Of a stretch of 64,000 bases of DNA, positions 34,511-43,427 are shown in pieces. Every line of letters starts with the position of its first letter. Positions within the stretch are counted from its first letter, which is position 1. The position numbers and the translations under genes were made by a program. The stretch is from an uncultured bacterium. Lineage in GTDB: Bacteria > Pseudomonadota > Alphaproteobacteria > Rhodospirillales > Rhodospirillaceae. The notes beneath the pieces were generated by a model. It was not told the origin of the DNA, searched no databases, and was given only the letters and a program-made list of their open reading frames with translations. The stretch lies in the NCBI GenBank assembly GCA_903888485.1, contig CAISTS010000040.1:1-64000 (forward strand), read 5' to 3'.

Positions 34511-36772
34511 ATGTCGCGTTATTTTGCTCAATCTCTACTCGTATCGACGTTCCTGGTTGCCGCACATGCAGCGATCGCTGCACCGGCTGCCGGCGTCCCG
34601 ACGGCGCCGGACGGCATCGGCGGCGTTGTCACCAGCAGCAAGGGTCCGGAAGCGGGCGTCTGGGTGATCGCCGAAACGCGCGACACGCCGACGCACATGC
34701 TGAAGATCGTCGTCACCGACGATCAGGGCCGCTACTTCATTCCCGAATTGCAGAAGGCGAAATACAAGCTCTTCGTGCGCGGCTACGGTCTCGTTGATTC
34801 CGAGCGCGTCGATGGCGAACCCGGCAAGACCGTGAACCTCACCGCGGTCGTTGCGCCGGATGCGAAAGCCGCCGCGCAGTACTATCCGCCGAACTACTGG
34901 CTCTCGCTGATCAAGGTGCCGGCTGAAAGCGAATTCCCGGGCACGGGTCCGAAGGGCAACGGCATCGCGCCGCGCATGGCCTCGCAGCAGATGTGGCTGC
35001 AGCAGATGGGCGACCAGTGCCAGCAGTGCCATCAGCAGGGTGACCACACGACCCGCAATCTGCAAGGCAGCAGCCTCGAAGCCTGGGCCGAGCGCATCAA
35101 CAAGGCGCGCGGCGACGAGGATCAGGCGCTGCGCGACCATGGCATCGACTACGCCAAGAACATGAACAACGCCATGACGGGCTTCGGCCGTGCGCGTGGC
35201 CTGGCCATGTGGAGCGACTGGACCGGCCGCATCGAGAAGGGCGAACTCCCGAAGGAAGCGCCGCCGCGTCCGGCGGGCATCGAGCGCAACGTTGTGCTCA
35301 CGTCTTATGACTGGGCGAACGGCCGCTACGTTCACGATATCTCGGTATCGGACCGTCACGATCCGACCGTCAATGCCAATGGTCCGGTCTACGGCGTCGT
35401 TCTGTGGTGGGCCTATCTCGAGTCACTCAACCCCAAGACCGGCAAGACCGACGAGTACGGCTACAAGGTGATCCCGAACAAGACCGCCGAAGTCCTGCCG
35501 CCGGAAGTCCTGCCGGATGATCGTCCGCACAATCCGATGGTCGACAAGTACAGCAACGTCTGGATGACCGACCGCGGCCGCTCCGGCGCGCCGAAGCCGG
35601 GTTGGCTGCCGTATCCGGATCGCCTCGCGTTCTGCACCGATCCTTCGAACAAGTATGCCAAGTACTTCCCGATGCCGGGCAAGGCGCGCGGCATGGCGGT
35701 GCAGTTCATCTCGAGCACGCAGAAGGGCGATGGCGTGCCGATGTGCAATGGCATCCATCACCTGCAGTTCCATAAGAACCGCAAGGACCTCTACTTCTCG
35801 GACGGCGACCAGAAGGTTGTCAGCTGGATCGACATCGACGAGTGGGCCAAGAGCCACGACCCCGCGAAGGCCGTGAACTGGTGCCCGATGGTGCTCGACA
35901 GCAACGCGACCGATCCCTCCAAGCGTCCGGGGCCGAACGACATCACTATCACGCCGGACCTGACGGCGTGGAACAACCCGCCTCCGCCGCGTTCGCTCGG
36001 TGAGGAAGGCGGCGGCGATGCGGTCGACGAAAAGTCGCTCGATCCGAAGAAGGACACCCGCGTGCAGGGCTTCCTCTACGGCATCGACGCCGACATCTCC
36101 GACGGCAGCATATGGGCGGCCAAGACCGGTCCGTTCCCGGGGCAGTTCATCCGCTTCGAGCCCGGCAACAACCCGCCGCAGACCTGCCACACCGAAATGT
36201 ACCAGCCGCCGAAGGCGCCGGATGGCGTCAACTATATCTCCTTCAACGCCCGCGGCATCAGTGCGGACTCGAAGGGTGTGGCTTGGGGCTTCTCGGGCAA
36301 CGGCCAGCTGCAGCGTTTCGATCGTAAGCTCTGTAAGAACGTTGGCGGCGCGGCTGCCGCCACCGGCAACCAGTGCCCCGAAGGCTGGTCGGTCTATGAC
36401 GCGCCCGGTCCGAAGATCGGCGGCATCAAGATCGGCACCGCCGACTTCCACTACCTCGGCTGGGTCGACCTGCACGACACGCTCGGCATGGGTAAGGACA
36501 CGGTGCTGACCGCCGGTTCGAACTCCGACTCGATCCTGGCGTTCAACGACACGACCAAGAAGTACTCCGTGCTGCGCGTGCCCTATCCGATGGGCTTCCG
36601 CACCCGCGGTATGGATGGCCGTATCGACGATCCGAACGCCGGTTGGAAGGGCCGCGGCACCTGGGCGACCTATTCGTCCGCGCCCGTTTGGCACGTCGAA
36701 GGCGGCGAAGACAACACGTCCGGTCCGTTCCTGGTGAAGTTCCAGGTGCGTCCGGATCCGCTCGCGAAGTAA
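34511..36772 (+). CDS. Haem-motif propeller-like secreted protein, paralog E
   Basis: Protein of 753 residues, the same length as the preceding copy and clearly its duplicate. Signal peptide about 1-23 (MSRYFAQSLLVSTFLVAAHAAIA), haem motif CQQCH at 170-174. Differences from D are scattered substitutions (for example the SSLEAWAERI block versus NTAEGWAERI) and an RGRSGAPKPGW block where D has LGQSGPPKPGA. No frameshifts or premature stops, so both copies appear under selection. GAGGAGGGAG precedes the ATG. Separate promoter region (34264-34510) and terminator suggest independent expression. Confidence 0.8.
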   Translation: MSRYFAQSLLVSTFLVAAHAAIAAPAAGVPTAPDGIGGVVTSSKGPEAGVWVIAETRDTPTHMLKIVVTDDQGRYFIPELQKAKYKLFVRGYGLVDSERVDGEPGKTVNLTAVVAPDAKAAAQYYPPNYWLSLIKVPAESEFPGTGPKGNGIAPRMASQQMWLQQMGDQCQQCHQQGDHTTRNLQGSSLEAWAERINKARGDEDQALRDHGIDYAKNMNNAMTGFGRARGLAMWSDWTGRIEKGELPKEAPPRPAGIERNVVLTSYDWANGRYVHDISVSDRHDPTVNANGPVYGVVLWWAYLESLNPKTGKTDEYGYKVIPNKTAEVLPPEVLPDDRPHNPMVDKYSNVWMTDRGRSGAPKPGWLPYPDRLAFCTDPSNKYAKYFPMPGKARGMAVQFISSTQKGDGVPMCNGIHHLQFHKNRKDLYFSDGDQKVVSWIDIDEWAKSHDPAKAVNWCPMVLDSNATDPSKRPGPNDITITPDLTAWNNPPPPRSLGEEGGGDAVDEKSLDPKKDTRVQGFLYGIDADISDGSIWAAKTGPFPGQFIRFEPGNNPPQTCHTEMYQPPKAPDGVNYISFNARGISADSKGVAWGFSGNGQLQRFDRKLCKNVGGAAAATGNQCPEGWSVYDAPGPKIGGIKIGTADFHYLGWVDLHDTLGMGKDTVLTAGSNSDSILAFNDTTKKYSVLRVPYPMGFRTRGMDGRIDDPNAGWKGRGTWATYSSAPVWHVEGGEDNTSGPFLVKFQVRPDPLAK

Positions 36773-36796
36773 GTCTTTCGCACTAAATTGATCGTG

Positions 36797-36830
36797 TTGC
36801 GCGGCGTCACTTAACTGTGGCGCCGCGCAA
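36797..36830 (+). terminator. Hairpin terminator after paralog E
   Basis: Arms ttgcgcggcg (36797-36806) and cgccgcgcaa (36821-36830) with an inner GTCAC/GTGG pairing, followed by TGCTTTTGGGG. It is the counterpart of the hairpin after paralog D. Confidence 0.65.
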
Positions 36831-36940
36831 TGCTTTTGGGGCGGTTACATCCCGTTCACGAACCCATTGCCGGGGCGCAGCGCAGGTCCATATAATTCGT
36901 GCGGGGCGTATCAATCACAAATCGATGGAGGAGGATCACA

Positions 36941-37606
36941 ATGAAGAAGGTATCGCTTTTTCTCGCCGCTTCGGCTGTAGCCGTTCTTGGGGGCGTCGCC
37001 ATCGCGCAGCAGGCGCCGCCGCAGCCGATGTCGTTCTTCGTGACCAGCGTCGGGCTTGGCAAAGGCGCGGATCTCGGCGGTCTCGCCGGCGCCGATAAAC
37101 ACTGCCAGGCGCTCGCGACAGCCGCCGGCAGCAAGTTCACCTGGCACGCTTACCTCAGCACGCAAGGGGCGGGTGCCGTGAACGCGCGCGACCGCATCGG
37201 CCAAGGCCCGTGGTTCAGCGCCAAGGGCGCGCGCATCGCGGGCAACCTCGCCGAGCTTCACGGCGATACGCTCGATCTTGCACGCCTTGGCAATTCCGTC
37301 ACGCGCGTCACCGCCATCAGCGAGAAGGGCGATCCGATCAACGGCGTCGGCGCGACGCCCAACCAGCACGACATCCTGACCGGCTCCAAGCCCGACGGCA
37401 CCGCCTATACCGACGCCGCCGATCACACCTGCAAGAACTGGACGAGCAGCGGCGAGGGCAGCGCCCAGCTCGGTCACCACGACCGCGCCGGCGGTGGCAA
37501 TATCTCGTGGAACTCGACCCACCCCAGCCGCGGCTGCAGCCAGGAGAACCTGGTCGCCACCGGCGGCGCCGGGCTGATGTATTGTTTCGCCATCGACGCG
37601 AAATAA
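36941..37606 (+). CDS. Secreted C-type-lectin/endostatin-like protein
   Basis: Protein of 221 residues. ATG 36941 follows GGAGGAGGATC. Signal peptide about 1-22 (ending AIA-QQ). The mature part (about 30-221) reads like the bacterial lectin/endostatin-like fold: GGLAGADKHCQALA, WHAYLSTQ, ARDRIGQGPWF, then CKNWTSSGEGSAQLGHHDR, SRGCSQENL and MYCFAID, with four cysteines in the usual C-type-lectin-like pairing. It may bind carbohydrate or another ligand in the periplasm. Close relatives that I recall occur singly near TonB receptors. It has its own strong terminator, so it is probably monocistronic. Confidence 0.7.
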   Translation: MKKVSLFLAASAVAVLGGVAIAQQAPPQPMSFFVTSVGLGKGADLGGLAGADKHCQALATAAGSKFTWHAYLSTQGAGAVNARDRIGQGPWFSAKGARIAGNLAELHGDTLDLARLGNSVTRVTAISEKGDPINGVGATPNQHDILTGSKPDGTAYTDAADHTCKNWTSSGEGSAQLGHHDRAGGGNISWNSTHPSRGCSQENLVATGGAGLMYCFAIDAK

Positions 37607-37630
37607 ACCGTTAACTCAAGACCGTACAAA

Positions 37631-37670
37631 GCATCCCGGTCCGTCCCTCGGACCGGGATGCGCCTATTTT
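37631..37670 (+). terminator. Rho-independent terminator
   Basis: Perfect 13-base-pair stem (37631-37643 with 37649-37661), TCCCT loop, followed by GCCTATTTT. It isolates the lectin-like gene from the molybdenum hydroxylase operon. Confidence 0.85.
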
Positions 37671-37730
37671 GGGGACCCTTTACGCGATATACTGCGGCCT
37701 TCCAGCGATCCAGCAAGGGGAGGGCTGCCC

Positions 37731-38189
37731 GTGGCTGTCCAACTAACCGTCAATAACCAGGTTCAAAACGTCGATGCTGATCCATCGACGCCGCTGCTGT
37801 GGGTGCTGCGCGACCACCTCGGCATGACAGGCACCAAGTTCGGTTGCGGTCTTGCCCAATGCGGCGCCTGCACCGTGCACATCGACGGCATCGCGACGCG
37901 CTCCTGCCAGGTGCCGCTCGAGGCTGTCGCCGGCGCGAACATCACCACCATCGAAGGCTTGGCGGTCAACTCCGACCACGTGCTGCAGAAGCTCTGGGTC
38001 GAGATGAATGTCCCGCAGTGCGGTTACTGCCAAACGGGCGTACTCATGGCCGCCGCGGCGCTCTTGAAGCAAGTGCCCAAGCCCACCGACCAAGAGATCG
38101 ACCTGCACGTCAGCAACATCTGCCGCTGCGGCACCTACCCGCGCATCCGCGCGGCGATCCACAAAGCCGCCGAAATGATGTCGGCGTAA
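37731..38189 (+). CDS. [2Fe-2S] subunit of periplasmic molybdenum hydroxylase (IorA-like)
   Basis: Protein of 152 residues starting at GTG 37731 behind GGGGAGG. It carries all eight cysteines for two [2Fe-2S] clusters: C39, C44, C47 and C59 (plant-ferredoxin type, CGLAQCGAC) and C97, C100, C131 and C133 (CGYCQTG and CRCGTY). This is the small subunit of the xanthine-oxidase family enzymes of the isoquinoline 1-oxidoreductase type. It has no signal peptide and would be co-exported with the Tat-dependent large subunit, which starts 11 bases downstream. It passes electrons from the molybdenum centre to an external acceptor. Confidence 0.92.
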   Translation: MAVQLTVNNQVQNVDADPSTPLLWVLRDHLGMTGTKFGCGLAQCGACTVHIDGIATRSCQVPLEAVAGANITTIEGLAVNSDHVLQKLWVEMNVPQCGYCQTGVLMAAAALLKQVPKPTDQEIDLHVSNICRCGTYPRIRAAIHKAAEMMSA

Positions 38190-38200
38190 AGGGGCGGATC

Positions 38201-40450
38201 ATGGGAAACATTGAAGCGCTCGACCGCCGTCAGTTCCTGGTCACCACCGCCGTTGTCGGCGGCGGGTTCTCGCTGGGCCTGACATTCGGGACAGGTGAAG
38301 CCAACGCCAGCTTGGAGGCTCCGTGGGGCAAAACCCCGGCAGCGCCCGAGTTCACGCCGTGGCTGTCCATCGCCGCCGACGACACCATCACCGTACGCGT
38401 CGCCACGCCGGAGATCGGCAACGGCGTCATGACGCAAGCGGCCATGACCATCGCCGAGGAGTTGGGCTGCGACTGGACCAAGGTGCGCTGCGAGTTCGCG
38501 CCGCCCGCGCGTAATCTCGCCGAAAACGGCGTCTATGCCAAAGCAGGCGCCGGGCTGGCTTATTTCAGCGGCCGTTCGACGGTCGAAGATCGCCTGCAGC
38601 TTGGCCTGCAAGTCGGCGCCAGCGCGCGCGAGCGCTTAAAGACCGCTGCGGCGCAGCAGTGGAAGATTCCGGTTTCCGGAGTTGAAGTGGCGAACAGTGT
38701 CCTCACTCACAAGGCCACGGGCCGCACGCTGACCTTCGGCCAGGTTGCCGCGAAGGCCGCGGGCGTGAAACTCGCTCAAGAACCAACGCCGAAGCCGCAG
38801 GAAGAGTGGACGCTGCTCGGCAAGAAATCCGTCGGCAAGATCAACAACGCCGCCATCGTCAACGGCACCGCCGTCTACGGCATGGACGTGATTTTGCCCG
38901 GCATGCTTTACGCCGCGCTCAAGCAGGCGCCGGTGCACGGCGGCAAGCTCAAGAGCTATGACGCCTCGAAGGTCGAAAAGATGCCGGGCGTCGTTGCGGT
39001 CGTGGTCGTCGATCCCGAGGCGCCGCTGGCCGAGCTCAAGATCCCCTTCGGCATGGCCAACAGCGCCGCGCAGCATGGCATCGCCGTTGTCGCGGAGCAT
39101 TACTGGCAAGCGGTCAAGGCGCTCGAAGCGCTGCCCGTGGAGTGGGACTCAGGTCCCGGCGGCCAATGGAAGACCACGTCGCAGGTTTATGATGCCGCCC
39201 GTAAGGCGCTCGATAAGCCGGGCAGCAAGGTCGATAAGGAAGCCGGCGATATCGCTTCGCTCGACCGCCAGCCGAAAATCGTCGAAGCCACCTACCTGAC
39301 GCCTTACAGCGAGCACGCGTTCATTGAGCCGCTCAACGGCACCGCGCTCGTCACCGCCGATGGCGTCGAGGTCTGGCATCCGTCGCAGCATTCCGAGAAT
39401 GGCCTTTGGGTTGCCGCCCACGAAGCGGGCGTCGCGCCGGAGAAGGTGAAGTTCAACCAAACCTACGTCGGCGGCGCTTTCGGCCGGCGCGTATTCGGCA
39501 ACGACCTTCGCATGGTCGTCGCGGTCGCCAAGAAGGTGCCGGGCCGTCCCGTGCACGTCATCTGGAGCCGCGAGGAAACCACGCGCCAGGGCCGCTACCG
39601 CCACATGATCGCCGCGCGTTTCAAGGCCGGCCTCGATGCCGACGGCAAACCGCAGGCGTTCCTTGCGCGCAGCGCTTCGACGCCAGGCCTGTCCGGGGCG
39701 GGACTGCTCAACACACCCTTTGCCGGCGGCCAGATCAAGAACGTGCGTTATGAGTCCGAGATGCTGCCCTTGCACATCATGACGGGCCCATACCGCGGCC
39801 CCAGCTACAACTCCTATGCCTTCATGATGGAAACCTTCATTGATGAATGCGCGCATGCGTGCGGGGCCGATCCGCTCGCCTACCGGCTGAAGCTGCTGGA
39901 AGGCTGGGACGATGAAGGTTGGGCCAAGACTCTGAAGGAAGTCGCCGCCAAGGCCGAGTGGGGCAAGAAACTCCCCAAGGGCATGGGGCAGGGCATCGCC
40001 ATCGCCAACTGGGGCGGCAACGGCAAGCCCAAGACCGGCACCACCGTCGCCATCGTCGCGCTGGCCGAGGTCACCACCCAAGGCGCGCTCAAGGTGCATC
40101 AGATCGATGTGGCCTTCGATACCGGCCGCATCGTCAACCAGGATGCCGTGCACACCGAGCTCGTCGGCGGCACCATCTTCGGCCTCAACATGGCGCTGAA
40201 TGAAGAGCTGACCATCAAGGACGGCCGGATCGTCGAAGGCAACTACGACACCTATCCGACGCTCAAGATCGGCGACATTCCGAAGATCAATATCCACTTC
40301 GGCGCGCTCACCGGGCACGACCGCTTCGCCGAAGTGGGCGAGCCGCCCGTCGGCCCCGTGGGACCGGCCATCGGCAATGCGATATTCAAGGCTACGGGCC
40401 AGCGCATCCGCCAGATGCCATTCCGCAAGCTTGATCTGGCTTGGGCGTAA
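38201..40450 (+). CDS. Molybdopterin-binding subunit (IorB-like), Tat-exported
   Basis: Protein of 749 residues. It begins with a Tat-type signal (LDRRQFLVTTAVVGGGFSLG, about 8-27), so the complex works in the periplasm. Family marks: repeated molybdopterin-binding domains, GGAFGRRVFGND (about 426-437), and GPYRGPSYNSYAFMMETFID (about 529-548). The GEPPVGPVGPAIGNAIF near the C-terminus contains the glutamate region of the active site. Relatives oxidise N-heterocycles or aldehydes using water as the oxygen source. Such two-subunit forms usually deliver electrons to a c-type cytochrome; none is encoded next to it, which makes the haem-motif paralogs D and E nearby possible acceptors (speculative). 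Ends with a strong terminator. Confidence 0.9.
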   Translation: MGNIEALDRRQFLVTTAVVGGGFSLGLTFGTGEANASLEAPWGKTPAAPEFTPWLSIAADDTITVRVATPEIGNGVMTQAAMTIAEELGCDWTKVRCEFAPPARNLAENGVYAKAGAGLAYFSGRSTVEDRLQLGLQVGASARERLKTAAAQQWKIPVSGVEVANSVLTHKATGRTLTFGQVAAKAAGVKLAQEPTPKPQEEWTLLGKKSVGKINNAAIVNGTAVYGMDVILPGMLYAALKQAPVHGGKLKSYDASKVEKMPGVVAVVVVDPEAPLAELKIPFGMANSAAQHGIAVVAEHYWQAVKALEALPVEWDSGPGGQWKTTSQVYDAARKALDKPGSKVDKEAGDIASLDRQPKIVEATYLTPYSEHAFIEPLNGTALVTADGVEVWHPSQHSENGLWVAAHEAGVAPEKVKFNQTYVGGAFGRRVFGNDLRMVVAVAKKVPGRPVHVIWSREETTRQGRYRHMIAARFKAGLDADGKPQAFLARSASTPGLSGAGLLNTPFAGGQIKNVRYESEMLPLHIMTGPYRGPSYNSYAFMMETFIDECAHACGADPLAYRLKLLEGWDDEGWAKTLKEVAAKAEWGKKLPKGMGQGIAIANWGGNGKPKTGTTVAIVALAEVTTQGALKVHQIDVAFDTGRIVNQDAVHTELVGGTIFGLNMALNEELTIKDGRIVEGNYDTYPTLKIGDIPKINIHFGALTGHDRFAEVGEPPVGPVGPAIGNAIFKATGQRIRQMPFRKLDLAWA

Positions 40451-40465
40451 GGCTTTAGGAGACCC

Positions 40466-40504
40466 GCGCCGCCCGCGTCGTTCGCGCGGGCGGCGCTTTC
40501 TTTT
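40466..40504. terminator. Bidirectional terminator between convergent genes
   Basis: Twelve-base-pair stem (40466-40477 with 40485-40496) followed by TTTCTTTT on the plus strand. It serves the molybdenum hydroxylase operon and touches the end of the converging gene at 40503. Confidence 0.8.
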
Positions 40505-41021
40505 AGTCGGTGCAGCTCAGAACTTTGCTTGAGTCGTGGCCGATCAGCATGACGATACGCCACTTCCCATCCTTGCCCTTGTTGAACATGTAGGTCGATG
40601 AGCCGGCCGAATGCGGTGAGCCATCGGTCTTAACGCGCGTGTAGCTGCTCACGGCGAAGGCAACGTTGGGGTTCATGACGCAGACCGATACGCTCTGCGT
40701 CTGCGATTTCTGCCAGCCCGACTTCTCGAGGTTGCCGATGTTGTTCTTGTAGCGCGCCTCGACGGCGGCAGTGTCATCGACGGTCACGCCGTTTGCACCC
40801 ATGTTGACGGCCGGGTTCGAAAAGACGTCGTCGGCGATGCCCTTCGGGTTGCGGGCGTTAAACGCCGCGATATAGTTCGCCATGGCCTGGGTCACGTCGG
40901 CTTTATATTTGGCGACGTCGGCGGCCGACATGCGGGCCTGTTGCGCCTCCGCGCCCACGGCGATGAAAACCGATCCCCCGATTACCAATCCCATGACCAG
41001 CGCGCGTAAAAGATTCCCCAT
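40503..41021 (-). CDS. Secreted SnoaL/NTF2-like protein
   Basis: Protein of 172 residues with a signal peptide (about 1-27, ending AEA-QQ). The remainder has the alternating helix and strand pattern of the NTF2-like fold (ANYIAAFNARNPKGIADDVFSNPAVNMG, VDDTAAVEARYKNNI, YMFNKGKDGKWRIVMLIGHDSS), as in DUF4440/SnoaL proteins. Members range from enzymes to ligand-binding proteins, so no activity is proposed. Two cysteines (VSVCVM and LSCTD) could form a disulfide. Upstream it is separated by 68 bases from the ribbon-helix-helix-like gene on the same strand; no terminator between them is visible. Confidence 0.7.
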   Translation of the reverse strand: MGNLLRALVMGLVIGGSVFIAVGAEAQQARMSAADVAKYKADVTQAMANYIAAFNARNPKGIADDVFSNPAVNMGANGVTVDDTAAVEARYKNNIGNLEKSGWQKSQTQSVSVCVMNPNVAFAVSSYTRVKTDGSPHSAGSSTYMFNKGKDGKWRIVMLIGHDSSKVLSCTD

Positions 41022-41089
41022 ATGTGTCCTCCCATGCTGAACGTAAGGCCCAAGACTAATCGGTCGGGGAGACGAATTCGAGAGGCGCT

Positions 41090-41299
41090 TTAGGCCTTTT
41101 TGGACTTCCCGCGGTCGTTGGCGGGGATGCTCCGCAGGCTCTGGCGCAGGGCGTCTTTCAGGTTTGTGGGCCGCCCATGTTTCTTCAAGAGGTCACGGAA
41201 GGCCTCGTCCGCAAGCTCCTGGATCGAACTGGTGCGGTCGCTGGCCAGGAGCTTGAGCGCGCTATAACTCGCTTCGTCGAATTCGATAATCTTGCGCAA
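41090..41299 (-). CDS. Small ribbon-helix-helix-like protein, Ku-operon partner
   Basis: Protein of 69 residues. The opening MRKIIEFDEASYSALKLLASDRTSSIQELADEAFRDLLKKH has the beta-strand then two-helix form of a ribbon-helix-helix DNA-binding protein; the tail is basic (NDRGKSKKA). It starts at TTG 41299, 2 bases after the Ku stop, so it is in the same operon and probably translated by coupling. Similar small genes sit beside ku in many Alphaproteobacteria, as I recall. It may act as a local regulator or a DNA-binding accessory to end joining. Confidence 0.7.
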   Translation of the reverse strand: MRKIIEFDEASYSALKLLASDRTSSIQELADEAFRDLLKKHGRPTNLKDALRQSLRSIPANDRGKSKKA

Positions 41300-41301
41300 G
41301 A

Positions 41302-42204
41302 CTACTTCCGCGCGGCTTTCTTTTTGGGGAATTTGCGCACGGTTGCCGTTCCTCCTTCGCCCGCTGGGTTTTTGGCATTGAGGCTCTTCTTCAGCGCATC
41401 CATCAGATCGACGACATTTCCCTTCACCGGGGCCTCGCGCACCGCCTTGATCTTGTGACCGCGGCGTTTCTCCTCGATCAGATCGCGCAGCGCGTCTTCA
41501 TAGCGGTCGACGAACAGCTTGGTGTCGAAGGTCCCCTTCTGCTGCTCGATGATGCGTGTGGCGATGTCGACCATCTGCTTGTCGGGCTTGCCGTGGGGCA
41601 GGGATTCCAGCGCCTCGGCAGTGTTGACGACTTCGTCGTTCATGCGCAGGGTCGTCGCGAGCAGGCCCTCATCGCGCGGTTCGATGGCCATCAGCCGCTC
41701 GCGCGTGTGCATGGTCACGCGGCCCAGCGCGATCTTGCCGGCGCTCGCCATGGCTTCGCGGATCACGCTGTAGGCTTCGACGGCTTCCTCGTCGGACGGC
41801 ACGAGGATATACGGCTGGTCCCAATAGAGGCGGTCGATGGTGTCCGCATCGACGAAGCGCTCGATGTCGAGCGTGCGCGTGGTCTCCAGCTTGACCGCCT
41901 TCAGCTCCTCGTCGTCGAAAAGCACGTATTTGCCGTCATCGACCTCGAAGCCCTTCACCAAGGTCGAGCGATCGACGGGCTCGTTGGTCTCGGGATCGGT
42001 CGGCACCATCTTGATGCGGTTGCCGGTCTCGGGATTGATCAGGTTAAAACCGATGTCGGCCTTGGTCGTGGTAGCGCGGTAAAGACCGACGGCGCAGCTC
42101 ACCAGCGACAGGCGCAAGTGTCCCTGCCAAGCCGGGCGCGACGTCAGTCCGAGCAGACGGGCAACGCTACGGGGTTCGGAGTCTTTTCGCTTGGCGCGTG
42201 CCAT
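41302..42204 (-). CDS. ku: Ku protein (non-homologous end joining)
   Basis: Protein of 300 residues, typical of bacterial Ku. It opens with RPAWQGHLRLSLVSCAVGLYRA and continues through the beta-barrel core (IDRLYWDQPYILVPSD, KIALGRVTMHTRERLMAIEPRDEGL), the bridge region and a lysine-rich tail (VRKFPKKKAARK). It binds double-strand DNA ends as a homodimer and recruits ligase LigD; no ligD is in this window. An exact EcfG-type promoter lies 32 bases upstream of its ATG on the same strand, which points to stress-phase expression. A short N-terminal extension (about 25 residues) precedes the usual start of the fold. Confidence 0.95.
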   Translation of the reverse strand: MARAKRKDSEPRSVARLLGLTSRPAWQGHLRLSLVSCAVGLYRATTTKADIGFNLINPETGNRIKMVPTDPETNEPVDRSTLVKGFEVDDGKYVLFDDEELKAVKLETTRTLDIERFVDADTIDRLYWDQPYILVPSDEEAVEAYSVIREAMASAGKIALGRVTMHTRERLMAIEPRDEGLLATTLRMNDEVVNTAEALESLPHGKPDKQMVDIATRIIEQQKGTFDTKLFVDRYEDALRDLIEEKRRGHKIKAVREAPVKGNVVDLMDALKKSLNAKNPAGEGGTATVRKFPKKKAARK

Positions 42205-42235
42205 GATGTCCCTTCCTTGATTGGGTCACCGACTC

Positions 42236-42260
42236 AACGGGCAATTTGAAGGCAAGTTCC
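42236..42260 (-). promoter_or_regulatory. EcfG-type promoter for ku
   Basis: On the minus strand GGAAC (42260-42256), 16-base spacer, CGTT (42239-42236), an exact consensus match. Ku starts at 42204, giving a leader of about 20-25 bases. Confidence 0.7.
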
Positions 42261-42350
42261 GGGCCATGGCAGCGCGGCGCGCGAGCGCGAGATCAACCAA
42301 CCCGAGTGCTAAACGGAAATATCGGGGGTGCGATGTCGCCAAGCCACAAG

Positions 42351-43341
42351 CTATGGATCGTCACCATAAAGACCAACGCTGAGCGGCATGTTCGCGGCGA
42401 TGCGCGCGCGGTACATGCCTTCGGTATTGAAGCCCCAGGCCAGGGTGCCGTCGGGTGCGACCGCAATGACCCCGCCAGTATCGGTCCCGCCCAGCGCACG
42501 CAGTTCCTGCTGCACTACACGATCGACGGCCGCTTGCAGGGAGAGCCTCTTCAATTCCACCAAGGCGCAAATCTGACGCGCGACGCCCAGGCGGATGAAG
42601 TATTCGCCGGTGCCGGTCCCGGACACCGCGCAGGACGCGTTTGACGCATAGGTTCCCGCCCCGATGATGGGGCTATCGCCGACACGGCCCCAGCGTTTGC
42701 CGGTCATGCCACCGGTGGACGTCGCCGCCGCGACGTTGCCGTGCACGTCGCAGGCCACCGCGCCGATGGTCCCTTGCGCGCCTTCCTCGTAGGCAAGGAC
42801 GGCTTTTGCATCCGCCGCCACCGGGTGATGACTGGGGCGGGGTGGAATGGGTAGGTTGCGCGCCTGTAAGAATTTCTCCAGCGCACGCCAGCGTTGCTCG
42901 TTGAAGAAGTATCCGGGGTCCACGCATTCGATGCCTTGTTCGCGGCCGAAGGCCTCGGCCGGTTCGCCGATGAGCATGACGTGGGGCGAGTGCTCCATCA
43001 CAGTGCGCGCCAGCGAAATGGGGTTGCGCGTATGGCGAATGCCCGCCACCGCGCAAGGTCGCGCCGTCCATGATGGCGGCGTCCAGTTCATTGCGCCCCT
43101 CGGCGGTGAAAACCGCGCCGCGCCCGGCATTAAACAGCGGATCGTCCTCCAGCACACGCGCCACGGCCTCGACAACGTCCAGCGCGCTTTTGCCGTCCTT
43201 CAGCAGCAGCGCGCCTATCTGCGCGACCTGTGCCAGGGTGCCGCGATAGACGGTCTCTTGCGCAGCGCTCAGAGCATCGCGGCGGATCACGCCGGCGCCG
43301 CCATGCAAGGCCCGGGCCCAGGATTTAGCTGAAACGGTCAT
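42351..43341 (-). pseudogene. Isoaspartyl peptidase/asparaginase (IaaA-like), frameshifted
   Basis: The N-terminal part (43341 to about 43060) reads ALHGGAGVIRRD, LVEAVARVLEDDPLFNAGRGAVFT and AAIMDGATL in one frame. The family continues in a second frame with AVAGIRHTRNPISLARTVMEHSPHVML and on to 42351. The break lies near 43050-43065 around the codons after DGATL, and a one- or two-base indel explains it. The catalytic threonine motif GTIGAVACD and the later TSTGGMTGKRWGRVGDSP are intact. N-terminal nucleophile hydrolases of this family self-cleave before this threonine and hydrolyse beta-aspartyl peptides or asparagine. A sequencing error cannot be excluded, since the rest is unblemished. 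Confidence 0.75.
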
Positions 43342-43427
43342 CGTCTATGCAAACGCAAGAACACGGCGAATCTCCCGCCCACAATAACGTGTGAGCGCGG
43401 TGCCTCACAAATTGAGGCGTGCATTCG

